From Faecalicatena contorta (GTDB lineage Bacteria > Bacillota > Clostridia > Lachnospirales > Lachnospiraceae): DNA of 64,000 bases. Positions 63,398 through 64,000 of the stretch are shown here, one piece after another (positions within the stretch are counted from its first letter, which is position 1; every line of letters begins with the position of its first letter). The notes beneath the pieces were generated by a model that saw only the letters and a program-made list of their open reading frames with translations, was not told the DNA's origin and ran no database searches. Both the position numbers and the translations under genes were made by a program. The DNA is taken from positions 1-64,000 of the forward strand of contig NZ_JAFBIY010000003.1 of assembly GCF_021531975.1 (NCBI RefSeq), given 5' to 3'.

Positions 63398-63426
63398 ATT
63401 ATATAGTATTCAAAACTATATGACAA
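63398..63426 (-). promoter_or_regulatory. Promoter of DUF1836 gene
   Basis: On the minus strand TTGTCA (63426-63421), 17 bases, TATAAT (63403-63398). Confidence 0.8.
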
Positions 63427-63519
63427 GTAAAAAATAAAGGTTGTTCTTCTTGCATCTTGCGAGTCGGATCGTAAATGTGGTATCTTATATGATAAGCGAA
63501 AATAAGAGAAAGGAAGCAA

Positions 63520-64000
63520 GTGGATTTGAGCATTTATGATACATTGAACGATAAACAGGCGGAGGCGGTATATCACACAGAAGGCCCACTTCTGATCCTG
63601 GCCGGTGCAGGCTCCGGAAAGACTAGAGTTCTGACTCACAGGGTTGCTTATTTAATTGATAAAAAGGGTGTGAATCCATGGAATATCCTGGCGATCACAT
63701 TTACGAATAAGGCAGCAGGCGAGATGCGGGAAAGAGTAGATCAGCTTGTTGGATTTGGCTCTGAGAGTATATGGGTCAGTACATTTCATTCTATGTGTGT
63801 CCGCATTTTGCGCAGACATATCGGATTGCTTGGATATGATACCAATTTTACGATTTATGACACCGACGATCAGAAAACATTGATGAAGGATATCTGTAAG
63901 CTTTTGCAGATCGATACAAAGATATTAAAAGAGCGTTCACTTCTGGGAAGCATTTCACATGCAAAAAACGAGCTGATAAGTCCGGAAGAGTTCCGGATGG
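63520..64000 (+). CDS. pcrA: UvrD/PcrA-type DNA helicase (partial, runs off window)
   Basis: The first ~160 residues of a superfamily 1A helicase. Motif Q ([15 protein letters not shown]), Walker [15 protein letters not shown] and motif Ia ([15 protein letters not shown]) are followed by [13 protein letters not shown]. The start is GTG 63520 behind AAAGGA, or TTG 63526 two codons later; there is no ATG. It should serve in nucleotide-excision and replication-fork repair. The 3' end is cut by the window edge. Confidence 0.92.
   Translation, partial: MDLSIYDTLNDKQAEAVYHTEGPLLILAGAGSGKTRVLTHRVAYLIDKKGVNPWNILAITFTNKAAGEMRERVDQLVGFGSESIWVSTFHSMCVRILRRHIGLLGYDTNFTIYDTDDQKTLMKDICKLLQIDTKILKERSLLGSISHAKNELISPEEFRM

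Noticed and set aside
1-64000. CRISPR arrays, tRNA, rRNA, prophage
   Set aside because: No regularly spaced direct repeats, no tRNA-like cloverleaf or rRNA stretch, and no phage structural or integrase genes were seen on reading.

Overview
The window looks like the chromosome of a moderately AT-rich, spore-forming, anaerobic Firmicute, most likely a gut Lachnospiraceae (Clostridia). The evidence is CotF-like spore coat genes, a flavodiiron O2/NO reductase, formate-tetrahydrofolate ligase behind a ZTP riboswitch, a T-box leader on leuS, a CIRCE operator on clpB, group-type ECF transporter genes and strong AGGAGG ribosome sites throughout. I see no rRNA, tRNA, CRISPR array, prophage or complete insertion sequence. 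|| Layout. 125-9574 is a salvage island: a TudS-like desulfidase with its Crp/Fnr regulator, facing a rightward operon of ECF importer (S, T, two ATPases), MFS carrier, uridine-phosphorylase-like enzyme, TenA-like aminohydrolase, nucleoside hydrolase and a fucose-isomerase-like protein. A perfect 28-bp palindrome sits between the two arms. 9.6-19.5 kb holds small regulator/transport units: TetR, DegV, YbaK, a TetR-ABC operon, divergent MerR/MATE, EamA, HD, Dtd. 19.5-26.3 kb holds riboswitch-fhs and a MarR-controlled heterodimeric ABC exporter. 26.3-32.1 kb holds spore coat genes, peptidases, a dehydrogenase, a C39-like protease followed by a probable UGA-encoded selenoprotein, and the flavodiiron protein. 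32.3-44 kb holds ppk1 plus a Na/Pi symporter, clpB, dinB, a YitT protein, and tyrA-aroA. 44.2-51 kb holds an atypical EF-G paralogue, TrkA-TrkH and a membrane protein. 51-64 kb holds CapA, an XRE-Uma2 fusion, T-box-leuS, a CheY-like protein, MscL with a zinc ribbon, asparaginase, a PHP phosphoesterase, YerC, DUF1836 and the start of PcrA. || Non-coding repeats are the most unusual part. Two elements of about 650-690 bp (40965-41612 and 60081-60772) have inverted termini and share helices that are kept by compensatory base changes, so they look like a large structured RNA or ssDNA mobile family. A shorter family (1-111 and 50979-51178) has a similar core plan. A third family of GGGGACGGGG hairpins occurs four times. 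Nearly all of these copies lie against the stop codon of a gene. || Other highlights are the likely selenoprotein at 30523-30831 and a salvage operon whose enzyme set would suit degradation of thiolated, aminomethylated pyrimidine nucleosides.
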